In this document: positions 1-6,392 of the stretch, in pieces
Layout of the letters: each line of letters begins with the position of its first letter
How positions within the stretch are numbered: the first letter of the stretch is position 1
Assembly (NCBI GenBank): GCA_003219225.1
Contig: QHPZ01000140.1
Span: 5,546-13,816 of the forward strand
DNA length: 8,271 nt
Source of the DNA: Verrucomicrobiota bacterium
GTDB lineage: Bacteria > Verrucomicrobiota > Verrucomicrobiia > Chthoniobacterales > UBA10450
Direction: 5' to 3'
Program-made: the position numbers and the translations under genes
Notes under the pieces: model-generated
Databases searched by the model: none
Told to the model about the DNA's origin: nothing
Seen by the model: the letters and a program-made list of their open reading frames with translations, nothing else

Positions 1-143
1 TCAGTCATTATTTTCACGCTCGCCTGCCCAAACAATTCGACGCCATCATTCACATCGATGAAACGCAGGCTGTCGAGCCCCTCGAGCGCACAAGCGTCTG
101 GGAGGCTGGCGAATTGCCGGAGACCTACCCCTTTAATGTGTAA
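1..143 (+). CDS. Erythromycin esterase family protein, C-terminal end only
   Basis: This is the 3' end of a gene entering from the left edge. It is read from base 3 and ends at TAA 141-143. The 46 residues include SHYFHARLPKQFDAIIHIDE, followed by a segment with VEPLERT and the terminal PETYPFNV. I recognise this as the C-terminus of erythromycin-esterase-like hydrolases (EreA/EreB-related), in which the H-x-D-E-T and P-L-E segments close the domain. The catalytic part lies outside the window. Chromosomal members of this family often sit beside a phosphoribosyltransferase and a dienelactone-hydrolase-like protein, and the next gene is of that second type. Their physiological substrate is generally unknown, so macrolide resistance should not be assumed. 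Confidence 0.8.
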   Translation, partial: SHYFHARLPKQFDAIIHIDETQAVEPLERTSVWEAGELPETYPFNV

Positions 144-149
144 ATAAAT

Positions 150-235
150 GGTAGGGCGCGACCGCCGGGCGCGCCGCAAGGGTTGCCGGAACCGATCGTC
201 TCGAAAAACGGCCGGCCGGGCGGTCCGTCCCTACC
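150..235. repeat. REP-like doublet: two inverted GTAG-footed hairpins
   Basis: The outer arms 150-166 and 219-235 are inverted copies, 14 of 17 bases matching. Each half also folds alone. The left unit is GTAG (151-154) followed by a hairpin at 155-175 with loop GCC. The right unit, read on the minus strand, is GTAG (234-231) followed by a hairpin at 230-210. The stems differ by paired changes (G-C to C-G at two successive positions) and share an A-G mismatch in the middle. That covariation suggests conserved structure. The layout matches REP/BIME elements, whose GTAG foot is recognised by RAYT transposases. It fills most of the gap between the esterase and hydrolase genes. Confidence 0.7.
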
Positions 236-253
236 AGTAGTTTTGTTTGATTA

Positions 254-910
254 ATGAACGAAGTCCGAATTCCCGCTGGGCGCGCGACGATGGATGGCAA
301 TTTGACGATTGTCGATCAAGCGGTCGCGCTCGTGCTTTTTGCGCACGGCAGCGGCAGCAGTCGTCACAGTCCACGCAATCAATTTGTGGCGCGCCGGCTG
401 AATGACGCCGGGCTGGCCACGTTGCTGTTCGACTTGCTCACGTCCGAGGAAGAAGCGGTCGATCTTTACACGCGCGAGCACCGGTTCAACATCGGCCTCC
501 TTGCCGAACGGCTGCTCTACGCGACGAGGTGGGCGCATGAACAAAAGCAGACGCGCGATTTGCGCGTCAGCTGTTTCGGGTCGAGCACCGGCGCAGCCGC
601 GGCATTGATGGCCGCCGCCGAATTGCCCGACGAGATCGCCGCCGTCGTCTCGCGGGGCGGCCGGCCCGATCTTGCCGGTGACGCTTTGCCAAAAGTGAAA
701 GCGCCGACGCTCCTCATCGTGGGCGGCGAAGACCACGTTGTCATTGACCTCAACGAACAAGCGCGTGCGCGGATGCGCTGCGAAGTAAAGATCGACATCG
801 TTCCCGGCGCGACGCATCTGTTCGAAGAACCCGGCGCGCTCGAGCGCGTGGCCGATCTGGCAGCGGATTGGTTTTTGCTCCACGCCGCGGGCGCGACAGG
901 ACCGCATTAA
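254..910 (+). CDS. Alpha/beta hydrolase, dienelactone hydrolase-like
   Basis: A 218-residue soluble alpha/beta hydrolase. The oxyanion strand and turn is LVLFAHGSGSSRHSPRN (residues 26-42). The nucleophile elbow is G-S-S-T-G at 109-113 with Ser111. The acid is most likely Asp159 in LLIVGGEDHVV, and the base His187 in GATHLFEEPG. Triad order and length fit the family. The ATG at 254 lacks a clear Shine-Dalgarno, but the N-terminus (VRIPAG...GNL) reads like the first strands of homologues, so I prefer it to the in-frame ATG at 290. The upstream neighbour encodes an erythromycin-esterase family protein, a pairing seen in other bacteria, so the two may act in one poorly defined detoxification or ester-cleaving pathway. 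The substrate cannot be told from sequence. Confidence 0.85.
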   Translation: MNEVRIPAGRATMDGNLTIVDQAVALVLFAHGSGSSRHSPRNQFVARRLNDAGLATLLFDLLTSEEEAVDLYTREHRFNIGLLAERLLYATRWAHEQKQTRDLRVSCFGSSTGAAAALMAAAELPDEIAAVVSRGGRPDLAGDALPKVKAPTLLIVGGEDHVVIDLNEQARARMRCEVKIDIVPGATHLFEEPGALERVADLAADWFLLHAAGATGPH

Positions 911-915
911 AAGTA

Positions 916-1020
916 GTTACAAAGTTAAAAGAGTTACAACGTTACAAAGAATCACTCACTGCGCTGCTCCGGCCCATTAAACCTTGTAACTCTTGTAACC
1001 CTTTTAACTCTCTTTGTAAC
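916..1020. repeat. AT-rich inverted repeat built of GTTACAA units, between convergent genes
   Basis: The left arm 916-949 and right arm 983-1020 are near-perfect inverted copies; the right has a 4-base insertion (AGAG) and one extra base. Within each arm GTTACAA occurs three times, spaced around a TTAAAAG block. A 33-base unrelated spacer separates the arms. The structure lies between the hydrolase (+) and the ComA-like gene (-), and could work as a two-way transcription end. It is not a classic intrinsic terminator, since the stem is AT-rich. The base composition differs sharply from the GC-rich surroundings. The right arm includes the last codons and the TAA (1006-1004) of the minus-strand gene. 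Confidence 0.75.
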
Positions 1021-1840
1021 TCACCACCCGCCCCCACAGGCTTTTCGTTCCCCAAATTCCAGAGCGCAAACATTCGAGTTGCACGATCTGGCTGTGATCG
1101 ATGAACAGGTTCACGTCGGCCCCGTAATTTTTAATGTACCACTCGAAGACCTCGGGATCGGCGGCTTCAAACATTAGCTTGTCCACGCCGAGTTCCTCGA
1201 TGAACCGGGCCGGCACTTCCGTTCGCCACGGCTCGACGTTTTCCGTAATGCCTTCGCTCTCGATCATGATGATTTCGGCGCCGGCTTCGAGAAAGCGTTT
1301 CGCCTGCGCAATCGCCCAGCTCGGGTCACGCGTCCCTTCGGACTCCAATTCGGCGACCGCCGTTGCGCCACCGGCGCCGAATTGGATCCCAACCTCCGGT
1401 TTCGGTTTTAATCCCGATTTGCGCACGAGCTCGATCAGCCGCAACCAATCATCGGTCGGGATGGAGACGAACCCGGCCGAGATCTCGACGATATCGAAGC
1501 CGAGCCGCTTGCATTCGCCGACGTATTTTCTGACCGCGTCGGCGGCCCGCGCCAGAACGCGCTCGAGAAATCCGCCGGTCGAGACGAGCACATCGTGCTC
1601 GTGGCAAAGATCGACAATCTCGCGCACGGCGCGCTCGGGCATGAGGGTGAAGGCGCCGCCGGCGAACTTCAGCGAATCGACGTAGGCGCCCATCGTTTCG
1701 AATAAATCTTCCAAATGCCGCCGCCCGTAGGCGGAGTAATAAGGACCGCGAATTTCGGTCAGGCCGCGCTTGCGCGGTTTTGTTTCGCGTTCGTTGATCT
1801 GGAGAAAGGGAAAACTGCGCCCGGGCTCTTTCGATTTCAT
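1004..1840 (-). CDS. Phosphosulfolactate synthase / HSA32 family protein (ComA-like)
   Basis: 278 residues, a full-length TIM-barrel member of the ComA family. ComA joins phosphoenolpyruvate and sulfite to give phosphosulfolactate, the first step of coenzyme M synthesis in methanogens. Plant HSA32, needed for acquired thermotolerance, belongs to the same family. Visible family blocks are LFETMGAYVDSLKFAGG (46-62), VSTGGFLE (86-93), GFDIVEISAGF (114-124), KPKPEVG (145-151), MIESEGI (192-198), FEAADPEVFEWYIKNYG (224-240) and NLFIDHSQIVQLE (244-256). The early block KPRKRGLTEIRGPYYSAYG also resembles HSA32. The ATG at 1840 has a weak AAGAGA just upstream. No comB or comC partner is in view, so a role in sulfolactate production is possible but unproven. 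The last residues (SYKES) and stop codon lie in an AT-rich repeat arm. Confidence 0.85.
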   Translation of the reverse strand: MKSKEPGRSFPFLQINERETKPRKRGLTEIRGPYYSAYGRRHLEDLFETMGAYVDSLKFAGGAFTLMPERAVREIVDLCHEHDVLVSTGGFLERVLARAADAVRKYVGECKRLGFDIVEISAGFVSIPTDDWLRLIELVRKSGLKPKPEVGIQFGAGGATAVAELESEGTRDPSWAIAQAKRFLEAGAEIIMIESEGITENVEPWRTEVPARFIEELGVDKLMFEAADPEVFEWYIKNYGADVNLFIDHSQIVQLECLRSGIWGTKSLWGRVVSYKES

Positions 1841-1926
1841 GTCTCTTCATTTAACGAACGGTGCGGCAACCTGGAGCGGCTGTGTCTTGTGGATCGAGCA
1901 CGTCGCGTGTCTAAATTGAAAACCGA
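1841..1926. promoter_or_regulatory. Divergent intergenic region, expected to carry promoters for both sides
   Basis: These 86 bases separate the starts of the ComA-like gene (-) and pncB (+), so promoters for both directions are expected here or just inside the genes. I see no strong -35/-10 pair and no clear operator palindrome. The region is less GC-rich near pncB (CTAAATTGAAAA at 1911-1922). The call rests on gene layout only. Confidence 0.35.
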
Positions 1927-3393
1927 ATGATGAATTCGCGAACGCACAGCTTTTCCGCGCTCACGACCGACCTCTACGAGGTGACGATGGCGTGCGGTTA
2001 CTGGAAAGCGGGTGTGAGCGAATGCGAGGCCGCGTTTCACGTCGCGTTTCGCGATAGCCCGTTCGCCGGCGAGTTCACTGTCGCGTGCGGGCTGGCTCAA
2101 GTTATCGATCTCGTGCGCGATTTTCGTTTTCAGGAACACGAGCTGGCTTATCTGGCCGAGCAATCAGGCAATGACGGACGGCCGCTGTTTGATTCAGGTT
2201 TTATCGATTATTTGCGCGGGCTGCGGCTGACCTGCGACATCGACGCCGTGTCCGAGGGCACCGTCGTGTTCTCACACGAACCACTCATTCGCGTCTGCGG
2301 TCCGATTATTCAAGGTCAGCTTCTCGAGACCGCGCTGCTCAATATCCTCAATTTCCAGAGCCTCATCGCGACAAAAGCCGCGCGGGTCTGTCTCGCTGCC
2401 GGAAACGATCCCGTCATTGAATTTGGATTACGTCGGGCTCAGGGCGTGGATGGCGGGCTGAGCGCGGCGCGCGCGGCTTACATCGGCGGTTGCGCGGGCA
2501 CATCGAATCTGCAGGCGGGCGAGCGGTTCGGCATTCCGGTCAGCGGCACGCAGGCGCACAGTTGGATCATGTTTTTCGAAGATGAACGTGAGGCGTTTGA
2601 GATCTATGCGAAAGCGTTGCCGAACAATTGCGTTTTTCTCGTCGACACCTACAACTCGCGCGACGGCATCCGCCGCGCGATCGAAGTTGCCAAACAACTC
2701 CGGCAAGATCGACATGAATTGATCGGGTTGCGATTGGACTCGGGCGACCGCGTCGCGCTGAGCATCGAAGCGCGGAAAGCTCTCGATGACGCCGGTTTCA
2801 ACGAAGCCAAGATCGTTTGTTCAGGTGACCTCGATGAATTGGCGATCGCAGAGATGAAACAGTGCGGCGCGAAGATCGACATCTGGGGTGTGGGCACAAA
2901 GCTTTCCACCGGTTGGCCTGATGGCGCGCTCAATGGCGTTTACAAATTGAGCGCCGTCCGTCGCCCGGGCGAAGCGTGGCGATACCGGATCAAGATCTCC
3001 GATGATCCGGGGAAAGTTTCTTGTCCAGGTTTGCCGCAGGTGCGCCGCTTCCGCGACGCCAACCGCGGATTTCTGGCCGACGTGATCTATGAAATCGATC
3101 ATCCGGTGAGCGAGCCCGCAGTGATCGTCGATTTTGCCGGCAAGCTGGTCCGCGAAATTCCACCAGAAACAGAGTCGGTCGATCTGCTTGTACCGATTTT
3201 TCGAAGCGGCGAGCTTGTGCATCGCCTTATCGACACTCGCGAGTCGCGTCAGCGCACGCGCGAACAGCTGGGGTGTCTTCCGGCCGACGTGACTCAGTTG
3301 ACCAAGGCGCGGCCGTACCACGTCGGGCTGGAAACCTCGCTCCACCAATTGCGGCTCAAATTAATTGACCAGGCGCAGCAAAAGGGGACATGA
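1927..3393 (+). CDS. pncB: Nicotinate phosphoribosyltransferase
   Basis: 488 residues. It makes nicotinate mononucleotide from nicotinate and PRPP with ATP hydrolysis, the committed step of Preiss-Handler NAD salvage in the cytoplasm. Visible blocks are TDLYEVTMACGYW (14-26), the substrate-binding segment EFGLRRAQGVDGGLSAARAA (165-184), SGTQAHSW (206-213) with His211 as the likely phosphorylated histidine, VDTYNSRDG (239-247), LRLDSGD (268-274) and GVGTKL (321-326). Length and the GLRRAQG/HSW pattern fit the longer bacterial NAPRTase type rather than the roughly 400-residue E. coli enzyme. Two ATG codons are adjacent (1927 and 1930); neither has a clear ribosome site. The stop overlaps the pncA start by 4 bases (ATGA), so the two are very likely co-translated. 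Confidence 0.95.
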   Translation: MMNSRTHSFSALTTDLYEVTMACGYWKAGVSECEAAFHVAFRDSPFAGEFTVACGLAQVIDLVRDFRFQEHELAYLAEQSGNDGRPLFDSGFIDYLRGLRLTCDIDAVSEGTVVFSHEPLIRVCGPIIQGQLLETALLNILNFQSLIATKAARVCLAAGNDPVIEFGLRRAQGVDGGLSAARAAYIGGCAGTSNLQAGERFGIPVSGTQAHSWIMFFEDEREAFEIYAKALPNNCVFLVDTYNSRDGIRRAIEVAKQLRQDRHELIGLRLDSGDRVALSIEARKALDDAGFNEAKIVCSGDLDELAIAEMKQCGAKIDIWGVGTKLSTGWPDGALNGVYKLSAVRRPGEAWRYRIKISDDPGKVSCPGLPQVRRFRDANRGFLADVIYEIDHPVSEPAVIVDFAGKLVREIPPETESVDLLVPIFRSGELVHRLIDTRESRQRTREQLGCLPADVTQLTKARPYHVGLETSLHQLRLKLIDQAQQKGT

Positions 3394-4016
3394 AGGCGCT
3401 GATCATCGTCGACGTTCAGAACGACTTTTTGTCCGGCGGCGCGTTGCCTGTGCCACGCGGTGATGAAATCATTCCGGTGGTTAACGATTTGCAGCAGCAG
3501 TTCGAACTGATCGTCGCGACGCAGGATTGGCACCCGCGCGACCACGGTAGTTTCGCCGCGAATCACGCGGGAAAAAAGCCGGGTGACAGGATCATGCTCG
3601 ACGGCATCGAACAGATTCTCTGGCCGATTCATTGCGTGCAAAACACGCCGGGCGCGGCATTCGCGCCGGGACTCGAGACGAACCGCTTCGCGCGCGTTTT
3701 CCAGAAAGGGGTTGATTCCAAGATCGACAGTTACAGCGCGTTTTTCGACAACGCGCATCGGCGCGCCACTGGTCTGGGCGATTATTTGAAGCAGCGCGGT
3801 GTGACCGATGTTTACCTCTGCGGGCTCGCGACCGATTACTGCGTCAAATATAGCGTGCTCGACGCGTGCCAGCTCGGCTTCAAAGCGCTTCTGATCGTCG
3901 ACGTGTGTCGGGGCATCAATCTGGCGCCGGGAAATGTCGATCTTGCCATTGAAGAAATGAAAGCGAGCGGCGCGAGCGTTTTGCAAAGCAGCGATCTCCG
4001 TGACAAGCGCGAATAG
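3390..4016 (+). CDS. pncA: Nicotinamidase
   Basis: 208 residues of the isochorismatase-like hydrolase fold. It deamidates nicotinamide to nicotinate, the substrate of the enzyme encoded just upstream. The catalytic triad is visible as Asp8 (IIVDVQNDF), Lys106 (VFQKGVDSKIDSYSAF) and Cys151 (GLATDYCVKYSVLDA). The metal site is Asp46, His48 and His52 in TQDWHPRDHGSF. The conserved WPIHCVQNTPGA block (78-89) is present. Length matches E. coli PncA (about 213). The start overlaps the pncB stop as ATGA, preceded by AAAGGGG at 3381-3387, a usable though close ribosome site, so translational coupling is likely. Some PncA enzymes also activate pyrazinamide; that is a family property, not tested here. 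Confidence 0.95.
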   Translation: MKALIIVDVQNDFLSGGALPVPRGDEIIPVVNDLQQQFELIVATQDWHPRDHGSFAANHAGKKPGDRIMLDGIEQILWPIHCVQNTPGAAFAPGLETNRFARVFQKGVDSKIDSYSAFFDNAHRRATGLGDYLKQRGVTDVYLCGLATDYCVKYSVLDACQLGFKALLIVDVCRGINLAPGNVDLAIEEMKASGASVLQSSDLRDKRE

Positions 4017-4839
4017 CCGTTTGCGCGCGACCGCGCTGGTCATCCTCCTTGGTCTGTTCGCCGGCTTGCTCTGCTTTTACACCGCGCACAATTCCTATCC
4101 GTTTTTCTATCACACCGATGAGCCCGGCAAAGTGCGCCAGGTCATCGACGGCACGCGCAATTTTCATCATCCGCTCCTGCTGATCAGCGCGACCGATCTC
4201 GCCACGCGCGCCCTTCATATTGAGCGGACGGACCAGAACGTGGTCGTGGTCGGCCGCTGGGTTTCCGCGGTCTGCGCCGCGCTCGCCATGGCGGGCGTCG
4301 CGGTGCTGGTCGCGCGCCGCGCCGGATTAGTCGCGGGCGTCACTGCCGAGGTGCTGGCTGGTTTGCATCCGGTGATCTTCCAGAGCGCGCACGTGATGAA
4401 AGAGGATTGCGCGCTGCTGTTCGGGATCGTTTGGGCTTTTTGCGCTCTCGATTCATTTTGCGCGCGCGAACGAATCAGTGCGCTCGTGTTGACAAGCATC
4501 GGTTGCGGTGTCGCCGTTTCGGGAAAATACATCGGCGTGCTGATGCTCATCACGGCCGCGGTCGTTGTTGCGATTCAATCGCAAGGTGATCGTTGTAGCC
4601 ACGGGCCTGTGGCCCGTCATGGCGTCGACGCTCCGCAGGGGCGTGGCTACAGTGCGCTCACCACATTGGTCATGCGACTGCTGGTTCTGGTTGCCGCAGC
4701 GGTGATCACGTTTGCGATTCTCAATTTTCAAGCGCTGTTGCGGCCGTCATTCGCATTTGTCGCAGCAGGCACCGAGTTCGATCGCGCCGGGCCGGAATCC
4801 CGACGCTCATCGCGGTCGCAGTGTGCGTTTGGATGCTGA
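4000..4839 (+). pseudogene. GT-C membrane glycosyltransferase (GT39/ArnT-like), N-terminal piece of a split gene
   Basis: This is the first part of a polytopic glycosyltransferase that would use a lipid-phosphate sugar donor in the membrane. It starts at GTG 4000, 17 bases inside the end of pncA. Hydrophobic segments lie near residues 11-29, 84-105, 137-153, 160-174, 177-193 and 220-242. The first outer loop carries the GT-C acidic motif HTDEPGKV (Asp40-Glu41) and NFHHPLLL. Later family marks are HVMKED (131-136) and SGKY (174-177). Residues 199-218 are encoded by a palindromic repeat. After FQALLRPS (243-250) the frame loses family resemblance and ends in a serine/arginine-rich tail, while the rest of the protein continues in another frame. 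The sugar and acceptor are unknown. Confidence 0.75.
4594..4651. repeat. REP-like doublet inserted in frame inside the GT-C gene
   Basis: The outer arms TGTAGCCACG (4594-4603) and CGTGGCTACA (4642-4651) are a perfect 10-base inverted repeat. Each half is GTAGCC followed by a 17-base hairpin. The left hairpin is ACGGGCC-TGT-GGCCCGT (4601-4617), a perfect 7-base stem. The right one, on the minus strand, is ACGCCCC-TGC-GGAGCGT (4644-4628), with one mismatch. A perfect palindrome GCGTCGACGC sits at 4622-4631. Two facing GTAG-footed hairpins are the layout of a BIME-type REP pair. The frame stays open through it and encodes CSHGPVARHGVDAPQGRGYS. Confidence 0.8.
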
Positions 4840-5501
4840 TCGTTCGCCGCCGGCGCGCCACGACCGAATGGACGATGCTTGGCTTCAGCGCGGCGTGGCT
4901 TCTCCTGCTGTCGTTCACACCGCTGAGCAAAGACCGGTATCTCCTGCCCGTGCTCACGTTGTTTTTTGCGCTGGCAATCATCGGCCTTCGCTGGTTTCTC
5001 GAGTGGATCGGCGAGCGTGCGCCGCGCTTGCCGCAGTTGTCGATCTTGCTGCTTTGTTGTGCCGGACTGGCCGCGGTTTACCTGCCCAAGACGTTCGCGC
5101 TGCAACGCGAGTTCGCCACCGACAGTCGAAAACAGATGATTGGCTGGATCAGACAAAATCTTCCGGCCGACGCGGTCATCGCGCACGAATCGCGGATCTG
5201 GCCACCGCCGGGCGCGACCGGCGTGGACGGTGATTTTTTCATCCCGCAAAGACGGATCGAAGCGCAACAGTTCGCGTCGGAGTTTCAAAACATTGAGAAT
5301 CTGCGCGCGCTCGGCGCGACGCACGTTGTTGTGCTCGGCAAGTTTTACCGCGATCTGCTCGAAGGCGCAGAGGTCGTGCCGGTGCGCGCCGAGCCGCAGT
5401 TTTATCGAGCCTTGGACGACCGCGCGAAATTGGTTTGGCGGGTCGAGCGCGGCCAGGACCTCTACACGCATCCGGAGCTGAGCGTTTATGAGCTGCGGTA
5501 G
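4791..5501 (+). pseudogene. GT-C membrane glycosyltransferase, C-terminal piece of the same split gene
   Basis: This continues the glycosyltransferase begun at 4000, but in a different frame. It is readable from about AGIPTLIAVAVCVWMLIV (codons from 4791), and the first possible start codon is GTG 4821. Hydrophobic segments follow at the start, at GFSAAWLLLLSF, at YLLPVLTLFFALAIIGL and at LPQLSILLLCCAGLAAVYL. Between them SKDRYLLP resembles the K-x-RYLLP motif of GT39-type enzymes. The soluble end (WIRQNLPADAVIAHES onward, ending ELSVYELR) resembles the periplasmic tail of these proteins. The loop and helix region normally found between the two pieces seems shortened, so an internal deletion with frameshift is likelier than a single-base error. 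It ends at TAG 5499-5501. Confidence 0.7.
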
Positions 5502-5520
5502 CGACGAATACGTCGTATTC
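5498..5520. repeat. GTAG plus hairpin, possible single REP-like unit; dyad GAATACGTCGTATTC
   Basis: GTAG at 5498-5501 is followed at once by the hairpin CGACG-AATA-CGTCG (5502-5515), the same order as in the two doublets nearby. Overlapping it is the perfect dyad GAATACG-T-CGTATTC (5506-5520). The TAG of GTAG is the stop codon of the glycosyltransferase. It may be a lone REP unit, a transcription-end hairpin or an operator; the short length makes chance a real alternative. Confidence 0.4.
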
Positions 5521-5609
5521 CATCGCGCGAGGAATGGGTTCTGCCAAAAAGAATCGCTGCTCGCCGGGATTGCGAGCGTCTCGCCGCTGGTAAACGAATT
5601 TTAATTGGA

Positions 5610-6392
5610 ATGGCGATTTATCGAATCAGCCAGATTGATGATTACGAACCGCTCGTCGAGCCCGAGATAGTCGAGCGCATTCGGGAGAAGGCGCGGCCGT
5701 TCAAAGGTCTTCGGGTAGTGAATTTCAACTCGACCTTCCACGGGGGCGGCGTGGCCGAGACGCTTTCGTCGCTCACCCTGCTCATGAACAGCCTCGGCCT
5801 GCGCACGGAGTGGCGCGTGATTCAGGGTACGCCCGATTTCTTTTCCATAACCAAGCGGTTCCACAACGCGTTGCAAGGCGGCGAGATCGATCTCTCGGCA
5901 ATAAAACGCGAGATTTTCGAGCAGGTCATTTACGAAAACAGCGTCCGCACTTTTTTGGATCATGATTTTGTCGTCGTGCACGACCCGCAGCCGCTGCCGC
6001 TGATCGAGCATTACGACAAAAACTGCCCGTGGATCTGGCGCTGTCACATCGATCTCTCCCGGCCGGACACCGCGGCATGGCAATATCTGCGGCGTTGGAT
6101 CGATATGTACGACGCGGTCATTGTCAGTTGCGAAGAATTCAAGCAGGAAATGAAACCGCCGCAGCACGTGATCATGCCGGCGATCAATCCGTTCAACATC
6201 AAGAACCGCGAGCTGAGTGACGAAGAGATCGGTGAGCGGCTCGCCCATTACAAAATTCCGACCGATCGACCGTTAGTCGCCCAAGTGTCGCGGTTCGATC
6301 ACTGGAAAGATCCGCAGGGCGTGGTCGAGGCGTTCAAGATCGCGCGCCAGCAAGTCGAGGCGAGTGTCAGGGCGAAGACATCCGAATCCTGA
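5610..6392 (+). pseudogene. TreT-like trehalose synthase (GT4 family), N-terminal piece of a split gene
   Basis: This is the N-terminal domain and start of the C-terminal domain of a GT-B glycosyltransferase like TreT of Thermococcus, which makes trehalose from a nucleotide-glucose and glucose, reversibly. Visible blocks are STFHGGGVAETLSSLTLLMN (41-60), GTPDFFSITKRFHNALQG (73-90), VVVHDPQPLPLIE (121-133), WIWRCHIDLSRPD (141-153), MPAINPFNIKN (189-199) and QVSRFDHWKDPQGVVEAFKI (225-244). After RQQVEA (to about base 6362) the frame gives a short unrelated tail and stops at 6392, while the family sequence continues in another frame. The ATG at 5610 fits the family start. No trehalose hydrolase or TreS/TreY/TreZ gene is nearby. 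Other GT4 activities remain possible. Confidence 0.75.

Noticed and set aside
251..907. A long open frame on the minus strand opposite the alpha/beta hydrolase
   Set aside because: It mirrors the real gene in GC-rich DNA; its translation is arginine-rich with no recognisable domain.
1887..1915. TTGTGG and TCTAAA separated by 17 bases upstream of pncB, a possible promoter
   Set aside because: Only three and four of six bases match the consensus, and the implied transcription start would fall about five bases before the start codon. Too weak to list.
4728..5471. A 247-residue open frame on the minus strand opposite the broken glycosyltransferase
   Set aside because: Charged, low-complexity translation with no family motifs. 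The plus strand carries clear membrane helices and GT39-type motifs.
5559..5577. GCTCGC / GCGAGC hairpin with a 7-base loop before the TreT gene
   Set aside because: A 6-base GC stem is common by chance in this DNA and is not followed by a T-run, so it is not called a terminator.
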